Positions 7,928 through 13,946 of a stretch of DNA of 13,987 bases are shown piece by piece. Source of the stretch: Syntrophomonas sp. UBA5314 (GTDB lineage: Bacteria > Bacillota > Syntrophomonadia > Syntrophomonadales > Syntrophomonadaceae). Each line of letters opens with the position of its first letter. Position 1 is the stretch's first letter. The translations under genes and the position numbers were made by a program. The notes below the pieces were generated by a model that was not told the origin of the DNA, searched no databases, and saw nothing but the letters and a program-made list of their open reading frames with translations. The DNA lies in NCBI GenBank assembly GCA_002410325.1, contig DHRK01000027.1:1-13987 (forward strand). The letters are read 5' to 3'.

Positions 7928-8248
7928 ATGAGCATCAGGAGCATAGACATGCAAGTCCTGGTTCAGAAGGTGGGCGATGTAGCTCGTATTCAACACACCC
8001 AGCAGATCGATCACGATAAACGGCAGCAGGAATTTGTCCAAGCCATAGCCCAAGAGACTCAGCATAATACCAAAGAAGTCAACCAGATGCTAAAAAGTGA
8101 GCACGCTGAAATCCATCAGCGACAAGAAAAGCAAAAAAAAGAAAAAAATAGCCAAGAAAAAAAAGGAAAACATGAAAATGAGGCGAATAACGACAGTAAG
8201 AGTCTAAATAACCATGATTCGGGGCATCTCTTGGATATCACCATATAA
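7928..8248 (+). CDS. Small charged Gln/Lys-rich protein of unknown function
   Basis: I do not recognise a named function. The 106-residue product opens with MSIRSIDMQVLVQKVGDVARIQ, followed by a long polar helix rich in Gln, His, Glu and Lys (about 22-85), probably a coiled coil, and then an Asn/Ser-rich tail ending in LLDITI. It has no signal peptide or membrane segment. My recollection is that short proteins with a similar opening occur beside fapA in other Clostridia; I could not check this. The ATG follows GGGAAGGTGA with a suitable spacer, and the gene starts 20 bases after the FapA stop, indicating co-transcription. Codons 69-79 contain runs of 8, 7 and 8 adenines within 32 bases, which are potentially slippery. 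The only gene-sized frame here on the + strand is this one. Confidence 0.75.
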   Translation: MSIRSIDMQVLVQKVGDVARIQHTQQIDHDKRQQEFVQAIAQETQHNTKEVNQMLKSEHAEIHQRQEKQKKEKNSQEKKGKHENEANNDSKSLNNHDSGHLLDITI

Positions 8249-8271
8249 GGCGGTGGGGAAAAATCATCACC

Positions 8272-9219
8272 TTGATCTGCATTATGGCTGGCATCTTAAT
8301 AGCGGTGGCGCTGTATAGCGTCAACCGCCAAAAGTCGTTTATGGAAAATTGTTCCAAAGAATTGAAGGCCAGCCTGCTGCAAGCCCAGGAAGTAAAATGT
8401 GATTTAGAGGAAATGATGTTAAATACTATAAATATGAGCAGAGACCTGGTGGACGATTTGGAACGCAGGATGAAGGTCGAAGCAGAGCCCGAACCTGTCG
8501 TGCTTTCTGCCGATCCGTCCATGTCTGAATACCGGGCCGAATCTCCAAGCGCCAAGCCGCAAGCGGCGGAAGCCAGACCCGAAGAACCATCATTACCGGC
8601 AGGATTAATTTCCAGGCTCCGGGTGCCCGAGAAAGCCGGGAGTCAAGCTTTATTTGCACAGCAATCTGATGATAGTTCGCCGGTAAAGACAATGCCAGCG
8701 GCGGTTTTTAATTCGCGTCCTCAGTTTTCCAGGGCAATAAATGATGAAGCACCCGAGCCCGGAATCAACGCTGGCGCAGCAGCTTGTGGTCCCAGGGTTC
8801 ACGAACTGGCCGAGGAGCTTAAGACCAGCAGTAAAGAGATTCTGAATATTTGCCGGCAGCTGGGCCTTCCCATAAACCACCATATGAAGGTTTTAAGTGC
8901 TGAGCAGCTGGCAGCGCTCAAGGCCCAGTGGTTCTTTGGAGAACAGAATGCGGCGCCACCGCAACCTTCGTTCCCGCCCAATGTCGCTGCGGCAGCGGCT
9001 GCCACGCTTGAAAAGACGGAATTTAACAAAACCGGCAGCGCCAGAGGGCGGCAGTTCTCCATGGATGAGATAAAGCAGGCTCATCCTTACCTGGCGGTTC
9101 GCACCCTTTCCGAACAGGGCTATGATCAAAAAGAAATAGCCCGCATCCTGGGCCGGGGGCAAAGTGAAATTAATCTAATTATGAATTTGACCAAGAGAAA
9201 GATGGCCAGCAACGCTTAA
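8272..9219 (+). CDS. Membrane-anchored protein with IF2_N-like domain and C-terminal helix-turn-helix
   Basis: Residues 1-17 form a hydrophobic N-terminal helix, probably a single membrane anchor. A charged helical segment follows to about residue 65, then a low-complexity Pro/Glu/Ala linker. Residues 175-222 (RVHELAEELKTSSKEILNIC, then the L-G-L turn and an H-M-x-x-L-S segment) fit the IF2_N domain (PF04760) of translation initiation factor IF-2. After an Ala-rich spacer, residues 281-308 look like a helix-turn-helix (GYDQKEIARILGRGQSEINL), the style of DUF6115-type proteins. At 315 residues it occupies the position of SwrB in B. subtilis, also an N-terminally anchored protein made beside sigD, but no homology beyond layout is claimed. 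The TTG start lies 13 bases from GGTGGGG, which is long; ATG 8284 has no ribosome-binding site and would shorten the anchor. Function unknown. Confidence 0.8.
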   Translation: MICIMAGILIAVALYSVNRQKSFMENCSKELKASLLQAQEVKCDLEEMMLNTINMSRDLVDDLERRMKVEAEPEPVVLSADPSMSEYRAESPSAKPQAAEARPEEPSLPAGLISRLRVPEKAGSQALFAQQSDDSSPVKTMPAAVFNSRPQFSRAINDEAPEPGINAGAAACGPRVHELAEELKTSSKEILNICRQLGLPINHHMKVLSAEQLAALKAQWFFGEQNAAPPQPSFPPNVAAAAAATLEKTEFNKTGSARGRQFSMDEIKQAHPYLAVRTLSEQGYDQKEIARILGRGQSEINLIMNLTKRKMASNA

Positions 9220-9249
9220 ATAACCGGAGGCCAAATTGATAAAAAAGCT

Positions 9250-9277
9250 AAGCCCGTTAAAAAATGCGGGTTTTTTT
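9250..9277 (+). terminator. Intrinsic terminator ending the fapA group
   Basis: The arms AAGCCCG (9250-9256) and CGGGTTT (9267-9273) form a stem with one G-U pair around a ten-base A-rich loop. Seven T residues run from 9271 to 9277, giving the classic form. It begins 30 bases after the preceding stop codon and separates the motility-side genes from rpsB. Confidence 0.85.
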
Positions 9278-9351
9278 ATGCACCTGCAAGCCATGGCGTT
9301 TGAGGTATTTTAATGGAGTGTTTGGCCCGATTATAATGCAAGTATAGTTCC

Positions 9352-9381
9352 TTGCCAATTTGGACAGATTTGTGATATATT
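9352..9381 (+). promoter_or_regulatory. Probable sigma-A promoter for rpsB
   Basis: A -35-like TTGCCA (9352-9357) is followed after 18 bases by TATATT (9376-9381), which is preceded by TGA to give an extended -10 element. A transcript would begin near 9388 and carry a leader of about 100 bases. A perfect TATAAT at 9332-9337 lacks a recognisable -35 partner and is the less likely alternative. Its place just after a strong terminator supports a new transcription unit here. Confidence 0.6.
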
Positions 9382-9387
9382 ATCTGA

Positions 9388-9487
9388 TGGTGATTACACA
9401 CGCTGGTGGAATGAGCGGCAGTGCTGGAAACAGTTGACGTTCATAATGAAGCGGCGGAGGGAAAAAACTGAAAAGGAGGTGTTGCTG
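9388..9487 (+). promoter_or_regulatory. rpsB 5' leader with possible hairpins
   Basis: CGCT (9401-9404) can pair with AGCG (9414-9417), extended by CAC (9397-9399) with GTG (9421-9423) across an internal loop. CTG (9424-9426) and CAG (9431-9433) enclose a GAAA tetraloop. The stems are short and the fold is tentative. Feedback control of rpsB by its own product is known in other bacteria, but I do not recognise a described S2 leader motif in this sequence. Confidence 0.3.
9473..9480 (+). promoter_or_regulatory. Ribosome-binding site that fixes the rpsB start
   Basis: AAGGAGGT is a near-perfect Shine-Dalgarno sequence seven bases ahead of GTG 9488. It rules out the longer frame from ATG 9434, which would place this sequence inside the coding region. 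Confidence 0.85.
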
Positions 9488-10186
9488 GTGTCAGTAATTA
9501 CCATGAAGCAACTCCTGGAAGCAGGAGTACATTTCGGACACCAAACCCGCCGGTGGAACCCCAAGATGTCAACCTACATCTATATGGAGCGCAACGGCAT
9601 CTACATTATCGACCTGCAGCAGACGGTCAAGAAATTTGATGAAGCCTATGCCTTTGTTAAAAGTGTGGTGCAGGATGGGAAAGGGGTTCTGTTCGTCGGG
9701 ACCAAGAAGCAGGCTCAGGAGACTATCAGGGAGGAAGCACGCCGTTGCGGGATGTTTTTCGTAAACCAGCGCTGGCTGGGCGGTATGCTTACCAACTACA
9801 AGACCATTCGGAAGCGGGTTTCTCGTCTCAAGGAATTGGAAAAGATGGAAGAAGACGGAGCTTTTGATGTTCTTACCAAAAAAGAGGTAGCCCGCTTACG
9901 CAACGAAACGGAGAGACTGGAGCGATTCCTGGGAGGAATCAAAGATATGGATAAGCTGCCCGGGGCGGTTTTCGTAGTGGACCCGCGCAAGGAAAAAATT
10001 GCAGTTGCGGAGGCCCGCAAGCTTAACATTCCGGTGGTAGCCATTGTAGACACCAATTGCGACCCTGATGAAATCGACTACGTGATTCCAGGAAATGATG
10101 ATGCTATTAGAGCAGTGAAACTTATATCCTCCAGAATAGCCGATGCGGTTCTGGAGGGCAAACAGGGAGAACAGATGACGGCGTAA
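9488..10186 (+). CDS. rpsB: 30S ribosomal protein S2
   Basis: S2 binds on the solvent side of the 30S subunit, between head and body, and is needed to accommodate S1-type functions and complete the small subunit. From the GTG the product is 232 residues, beginning SVITMKQLLEAGVHFGHQTRRWNPKM after the initiator Met, the universal S2 opening. The later segments LFVGTKKQAQETI, RWLGGMLTN and the VFVVDPRKE to VDTNCDPD stretch are also strongly conserved. The frame is open to ATG 9434, which would add 18 non-conserved residues; the ribosome-binding site and the family N-terminus both reject that start. It begins the translation block after its own promoter, and a terminator-like hairpin separates it from tsf. 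Confidence 0.97.
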   Translation: MSVITMKQLLEAGVHFGHQTRRWNPKMSTYIYMERNGIYIIDLQQTVKKFDEAYAFVKSVVQDGKGVLFVGTKKQAQETIREEARRCGMFFVNQRWLGGMLTNYKTIRKRVSRLKELEKMEEDGAFDVLTKKEVARLRNETERLERFLGGIKDMDKLPGAVFVVDPRKEKIAVAEARKLNIPVVAIVDTNCDPDEIDYVIPGNDDAIRAVKLISSRIADAVLEGKQGEQMTA

Positions 10187-10194
10187 CGTGGTTG

Positions 10195-10229
10195 AGGGGT
10201 GATGGATGATTTCCTTACACCCCTTTTTT
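10195..10229 (+). terminator. Hairpin with T-run between rpsB and tsf (probable attenuator)
   Basis: AGGGGTG (10195-10201) pairs exactly with CACCCCT (10218-10224) around a 16-base loop, and TTTTTT ends the second arm (10224-10229). The structure starts eight bases after the rpsB stop. No convincing promoter lies between it and tsf, so it more probably reduces than abolishes downstream transcription. Confidence 0.75.
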
Positions 10230-10268
10230 GTGAACATTATTCCTTAAAATCGAGGAGGTAAAGGTCCA

Positions 10269-10922
10269 GTGGAAATTACAGCGGCAATGGTTAAAGAGTT
10301 GAGAGAGATGACCGGGGCGGGCATGATGGACTGCAAAAAGGCTTTGCAGGCTACTGAGGGAAACCTGGATAAGGCGGTTGACGAACTGCGCACCAAAGGG
10401 TTGGCCAAAGCAGCCAAAAAGGCCGGCCGGGTAGCCAGTGAAGGTACGGTTATTTCCTACATACATGGCGGCGGCCGAATCGGGGTTTTGGTAGAAGTGA
10501 ACTGCGAGACTGATTTTGTGGCTAAAACCGATGAATTTAAAAGCTTGGCCTACGATATTGCCATGCAGATCGCGGCGTCCAACCCTGAATACATCAGCCG
10601 GGAACAGGTATCGGCCGAGATCATCGAGCATGAAAAAGAGGTTTTAAAGGCCCAGGCCCGGGAAGAAGGCAAGCCGGAGAAGGTAATAGAAAAGATGGTT
10701 GAAGGCCGTTTGGAGAAATACTTCAAAGACAACTGCCTGTTAGAACAGCCTTTCATCAAGGATCCCGATAAAACGGTCATGGTTATAATCCAGGAGCAGA
10801 TCGCCCGGATTGGGGAAAATATAAATGTTCGGCGTTTTGCCCGCTACCAACTGGGTGAAGGGATTGAAAAGGAAAAAGTGGATTTTGCCACCGAAGTTAT
10901 GGCGCAGATAGCGGATAAATAG
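10269..10922 (+). CDS. tsf: Elongation factor Ts
   Basis: EF-Ts is the guanine nucleotide exchange factor that regenerates EF-Tu-GTP during translation. The UBA-like N-terminal domain (about 1-55) contains the family signature LREMTGAGMMDCKKAL (11-26). The core domain has the EF-Tu-contacting TDFV motif at 81-84. The length of 217 residues is the short form seen in many Clostridia and in Thermus and Thermotoga, lacking part of the C-terminal core found in the E. coli and Bacillus proteins of about 285-295 residues; it is not a truncation artefact, since it ends naturally in FATEVMAQIADK. Translation starts with GTG, nine bases after AGGAGGT. rpsB and tsf adjacency is near universal. Confidence 0.97.
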   Translation: MEITAAMVKELREMTGAGMMDCKKALQATEGNLDKAVDELRTKGLAKAAKKAGRVASEGTVISYIHGGGRIGVLVEVNCETDFVAKTDEFKSLAYDIAMQIAASNPEYISREQVSAEIIEHEKEVLKAQAREEGKPEKVIEKMVEGRLEKYFKDNCLLEQPFIKDPDKTVMVIIQEQIARIGENINVRRFARYQLGEGIEKEKVDFATEVMAQIADK

Positions 10923-10981
10923 ACCGCACCAGGCACGTTAGTAGCTTAGCAGGGGAGTAAGCCGGGAGGGAGCATTTATTT

Positions 10982-11710
10982 ATGCAAAAGCCGAAGTACA
11001 AACGCATAGTATTAAAACTCAGCGGGGAAGCTCTGGCAGGTGAAGGCGGGTTTGGAATTGACTTTGAGGTGCTGGTGTCTATCGCCCGACAAGTAATTGA
11101 AGTTGTAAAGGCCGGAGTCGAAGTCGCCATCGTGGTAGGTGGCGGCAACATCTGGCGGGGAGTTGCAGGCAGCGCGCAGGGGATGGATCGGGCGACAGCT
11201 GATTTTATGGGCATGTTGGCCACTGAAATCAATGCCCTGGCCTTGCAAGACGCTCTGGAGAAGCTTGATATGGGCTCCAGGGTAATGTCGGCTATAGAAA
11301 TGAAAGAGGTGGCTGAACCCTATATCAGAAGACGGGCGATCAGGCATCTGGAAAAGGGCCGGGTAGTGATTTTTTCAGCTGGAACCGGCAATCCCTATTT
11401 CTCAACTGATACTGCCGCTGCTCTCCGTTCGGCTGAAATTGAGGCTGAAGTGATACTTATGGCTAAAAAGGTTGATGGAGTATACGACTCCGATCCCAAA
11501 ACCAACCCCCGGGCTAAGAAATACGATTTCCTTGACTATATGGATGTCATAAACCAGGGCCTGGGAGTTATGGATTCGACCGCCGCCTCATTATGCATGG
11601 ACAATATGATTCCAATTATCGTTTTTGATCTCACCAGGAACGGCAACATTATGAAAGCGGTTCTGGGAGAAAAAATCGGAACCTTTGTTGGGAGGAATAG
11701 CGATGATTAA
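10982..11710 (+). CDS. pyrH: Uridylate kinase (UMP kinase)
   Basis: PyrH phosphorylates UMP to UDP, the committed step from de novo pyrimidine synthesis to UTP and CTP. It is a cytoplasmic hexamer of the amino acid kinase fold. KLSGEAL (12-18) is the phosphate-binding opening, GGGNIWRG (53-60) the glycine-rich loop, GMDRATADFMGMLAT (67-81) the UMP-site and GTP-effector region, and STDTAAALRSAEIEAE a further conserved stretch. The 242-residue length is typical. ATG follows GGGAGGGAG with a slightly long spacer. The 59-base gap after tsf shows only a weak GCTTA/TAAGC stem (around 10943-10961) and no terminator. The stop codon lies within the first codons of frr. Confidence 0.97.
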   Translation: MQKPKYKRIVLKLSGEALAGEGGFGIDFEVLVSIARQVIEVVKAGVEVAIVVGGGNIWRGVAGSAQGMDRATADFMGMLATEINALALQDALEKLDMGSRVMSAIEMKEVAEPYIRRRAIRHLEKGRVVIFSAGTGNPYFSTDTAAALRSAEIEAEVILMAKKVDGVYDSDPKTNPRAKKYDFLDYMDVINQGLGVMDSTAASLCMDNMIPIIVFDLTRNGNIMKAVLGEKIGTFVGRNSDD

Positions 11711-12260
11711 AGATATGATCAATGAAACCGACGGGCGCATGAACAAGACCATTGAACACCTGACTCAGGATCTGGCTACCTTGAGAGCGGGAAGAGCCAA
11801 CCCCGCCATGGTCGACAGGTTGATGGTCAGCTACTACGGGCAGGCCACTCCCTTGAACCAGCTAGCCAATATAACGGTTCCCGAACCAAGATTGCTGGTC
11901 ATTCAGCCCTGGGACAAAAGCAGCATTCCCGAGATCGAGAAAGCGGTTATGAAATCCGATCTGGGTATTAATCCGTCCAATGACGGAAATGTAATCCGTT
12001 TGGCGGTTCCTCAGCTGACCGAGGAGAGAAGAAAAGAAATCGTCAAAGTGGTCAAAAAGAGGGGCGAAGAGGCCAAAGTGGCCATTCGCAATATTCGCCG
12101 CGAACAGAATGATTTTATGAAGGCGGCGGAAAAGGATAAAGTGGTTTCCGAAGACGAGAGTAAAAAGGGCATGGAGGAAGTTCAGAAAATTACGGATAAA
12201 TATATAAAAGACATAGATTCCATCATGGCGGCCAAAGAAAAGGACATCATGGAAGTTTAG
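11703..12260 (+). CDS. frr: Ribosome recycling factor
   Basis: RRF, with EF-G, splits the post-termination ribosome so that subunits can be reused. The product is 185 residues, the standard size, and begins MIKDMINETDGRMNKTIEHL. LRAGRANPAM (27-36) is the hallmark at the end of the first long helix. The central beta domain (about 31-105) includes NITVPEPRLLVIQPWD, followed by the long C-terminal helices of the three-helix bundle. The start is ATG 11703, six bases after GGGAGGA. A TTG at 11685 would add six residues and swallow the ribosome-binding site, so it is rejected. The gene overlaps the pyrH end by eight bases, indicating translational coupling. Confidence 0.97.
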   Translation: MIKDMINETDGRMNKTIEHLTQDLATLRAGRANPAMVDRLMVSYYGQATPLNQLANITVPEPRLLVIQPWDKSSIPEIEKAVMKSDLGINPSNDGNVIRLAVPQLTEERRKEIVKVVKKRGEEAKVAIRNIRREQNDFMKAAEKDKVVSEDESKKGMEEVQKITDKYIKDIDSIMAAKEKDIMEV

Positions 12261-12291
12261 CTTGATGGTTTAATTTGGTCCCGGCAATGGT

Positions 12292-12306
12292 TATAATAGG
12301 TATAAT
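12292..12306 (+). promoter_or_regulatory. Tandem TATAAT boxes ahead of uppS (tentative promoter)
   Basis: Two perfect TATAAT sequences (12292-12297 and 12301-12306) lie nine bases apart. The best upstream -35 candidate, TTGGTC at 12275-12280, is poorly spaced for either (11 and 20 bases). A start downstream of the second box would fall at the base of the hairpin that follows. Confidence 0.35.
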
Positions 12307-12308
12307 GT

Positions 12309-12337
12309 TAGGCCCCCGCTTGGGGGTTTATTAATTT
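12309..12337 (+). terminator. GC hairpin between frr and uppS
   Basis: CCCCC (12313-12317) and GGGGG (12322-12326) close a GCTT tetraloop, with T-A, A-T and two G-U pairs extending the base. The trailing TTTATTAATTT is interrupted, so termination would be inefficient. It could instead be a 5' hairpin of an uppS transcript or a processing site. Confidence 0.55.
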
Positions 12338-12389
12338 AGATGCCCCAAAATACTCTGCCGGTGATTAAGGGAAAGCGAGTCGTTATAAT

Positions 12390-13160
12390 TTGCCGAAAAA
12401 AAACGACAAAATTACTTACAACCTAAAAAGTGAACAGATGCCCCGCCATGTCGCTATCATTATGGATGGCAACGGGCGCTGGGCCAGGAAAAAGCTTATG
12501 CCCCGTACATTAGGTCATCGGGCCGGAATGACTTCTCTTAAAGAAGTGGTGAAGGCCTGCGATGAATGGGGGATTCCGGTCTTGACGGTTTTCGCTTTTT
12601 CCACCGAAAACTGGAAGCGTCCCCATGAGGAAGTCAGTTTTTTAATGCGCTTGCTGGTTGAGTTCCTGCACAAAGAACTCAAGGAATTACACGACAACAA
12701 TGTACGTATTAATTTATTGGGAGATCTGGACCCGCTGCCTTTAGACTGCCAGGATTTGATCCGTGAAGCCATCCAGCTTACCAGGAACAACTCGGGGTTG
12801 ATATTTAATATTGCTCTTAATTACGGCTCTCGCCTGGAACTGGTGCGCGCTGCGCGGCGCCTGGCCGAGTTGGCCGTGGAGGGCCAACTGGCTCCGGAAG
12901 ATATTGATGAACAGGCGGTTTCCGAGCTGCTTTTTACGGCCGGGCTGCCTGATCCCGACCTGGTGATAAGGACGGCTGGCGAGATGCGGATCAGCAATTT
13001 TCTCTTATGGCAGATCGCTTATGCCGAACTCTGGGTCACCGGATGTCTTTGGCCCGATTTTAACCGGGAAGAATTGATGAAGGCCATAAAAGCCTATCAA
13101 CAGCGCGAGCGTCGTTTTGGAGGACTCGGGCAGCCGGGAGAGGGCGAAACCGATGCTTAA
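12390..13160 (+). CDS. uppS: Undecaprenyl (isoprenyl) diphosphate synthase
   Basis: This cis-prenyltransferase condenses isopentenyl diphosphate onto farnesyl diphosphate to make the undecaprenyl lipid carrier for peptidoglycan and wall polymers. The catalytic loop HVAIIMDGNGRWA carries D26. LGHRAG (41-46), AFSTENWKRP (69-78), RTAGEMRISNFLLWQ (194-208) and a C-terminal WPDF-x-R-RRFGGL region complete the family signature. The usual RTSGE is RTAGE here, a mild substitution. From TTG the product is 256 residues. That start has no clear ribosome-binding site: AAGGG lies about 18 bases away and a stop codon in frame lies just upstream of it. ATG 12438 (residue 17) is possible, but would leave only three residues before the conserved core. 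The end overlaps cdsA by eight bases. Confidence 0.95.
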   Translation: MPKKNDKITYNLKSEQMPRHVAIIMDGNGRWARKKLMPRTLGHRAGMTSLKEVVKACDEWGIPVLTVFAFSTENWKRPHEEVSFLMRLLVEFLHKELKELHDNNVRINLLGDLDPLPLDCQDLIREAIQLTRNNSGLIFNIALNYGSRLELVRAARRLAELAVEGQLAPEDIDEQAVSELLFTAGLPDPDLVIRTAGEMRISNFLLWQIAYAELWVTGCLWPDFNREELMKAIKAYQQRERRFGGLGQPGEGETDA

Positions 13161-13932
13161 AACGCGTATCTTAAGTGCTATGATAGGAATACCGGTTATC
13201 CTGGGTTTGTTATATGCCGGCGGCGTTTACTGGAAGGCCTTATTCATCATCCTGGCTTTGGTGGCTTTATTAGAGTATCTGCAAATGATGCGCCGAGCCC
13301 ACCAAAATCCACTTGTAATACCGGCTATATTGATAATGCTGATCCTGCTTTTTGCTGACGCTCTGGCGACGCGTTTGCCTGGCGCAGCTTTATTAGGTCT
13401 TTTGGCGGTGATAGCCCTGTTTGTCTTGCGCTATCCCCTCTATACCTGGTCGGATGTATCGTTGAGTCTTTTAGGCGCTGCTTATATAGGATTCCTGATG
13501 AGTTTTGCCCTCCGCCTGGCAGCTTTTCCCGGTGCCTTCGCCATTGTAATGCTTTGTTTATTGATAACCTGGGGGAGTGATATCGGCGGATATGTTTTTG
13601 GCAGGGTTTGGGGGAAACATAAGCTAACCCCTTTGCTAAGTCCCAACAAAACCTGGGAAGGCGCTCTAGGGGCGTTGCTATTGGCCGCCGTTTTGGCCTG
13701 GGCCTGGTCTCAACTGGTACAACTGCCCTTGTCCCCATCCAAAGTAGTATTACTGGCTATAGCGGGTAGCATCTGCGCTCAGTTGGGCGATCTGTTTGAG
13801 TCGGGAATGAAACGCTTTTGGGGAGCCAAAGACAGCGGCCGCATTATTCCGGGGCATGGTGGGGTACTGGATCGTTTTGACAGTTTTTTACTGGTGTTGC
13901 CGCTGGTGTATCTAGTAGTCAGTAGCATCTAA
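13153..13932 (+). CDS. cdsA: Phosphatidate cytidylyltransferase (CDP-diglyceride synthase)
   Basis: CdsA makes CDP-diacylglycerol from CTP and phosphatidic acid, the branch point for bacterial phospholipids. It is an integral membrane protein: most of residues 1-200 consists of successive hydrophobic segments, probably seven or eight helices. The C-terminal signature is complete at 217-243: S217, K220-R221, K226-D227, H235-G236-G237, D240-R241 and D243, matching the family pattern S-x-x-K-R-x4-K-D to H-G-G-x-x-D-R-x-D. The 259-residue length is usual. The start is ATG 13153, overlapping uppS by eight bases; an in-frame GTG-type extension to 13117 would lie wholly inside uppS and is not conserved in character. 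Synteny predicts dxr next. Confidence 0.96.
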   Translation: MLKTRILSAMIGIPVILGLLYAGGVYWKALFIILALVALLEYLQMMRRAHQNPLVIPAILIMLILLFADALATRLPGAALLGLLAVIALFVLRYPLYTWSDVSLSLLGAAYIGFLMSFALRLAAFPGAFAIVMLCLLITWGSDIGGYVFGRVWGKHKLTPLLSPNKTWEGALGALLLAAVLAWAWSQLVQLPLSPSKVVLLAIAGSICAQLGDLFESGMKRFWGAKDSGRIIPGHGGVLDRFDSFLLVLPLVYLVVSSI

Positions 13933-13946
13933 AAGTTTAGTTTATC

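Noticed and set aside
9332..9337. Perfect TATAAT as the rpsB promoter
   Set aside because: No -35 hexamer is found at 16-19 bases upstream; the extended -10 element at 9373-9381 with TTGCCA is better.
9434..9487. N-terminal extension of S2 from ATG 9434
   Set aside because: It would contain the near-perfect ribosome-binding site AAGGAGGT, and the added residues are unlike any S2 N-terminus.
11685..11702. Extended frr start at TTG 11685
   Set aside because: The extension encodes the ribosome-binding site itself, and the ATG at 11703 gives the standard 185-residue protein.
13325..13738. 137-codon minus-strand frame opposite cdsA
   Set aside because: It lies within the conserved membrane protein gene and has no supporting start signal or domain.
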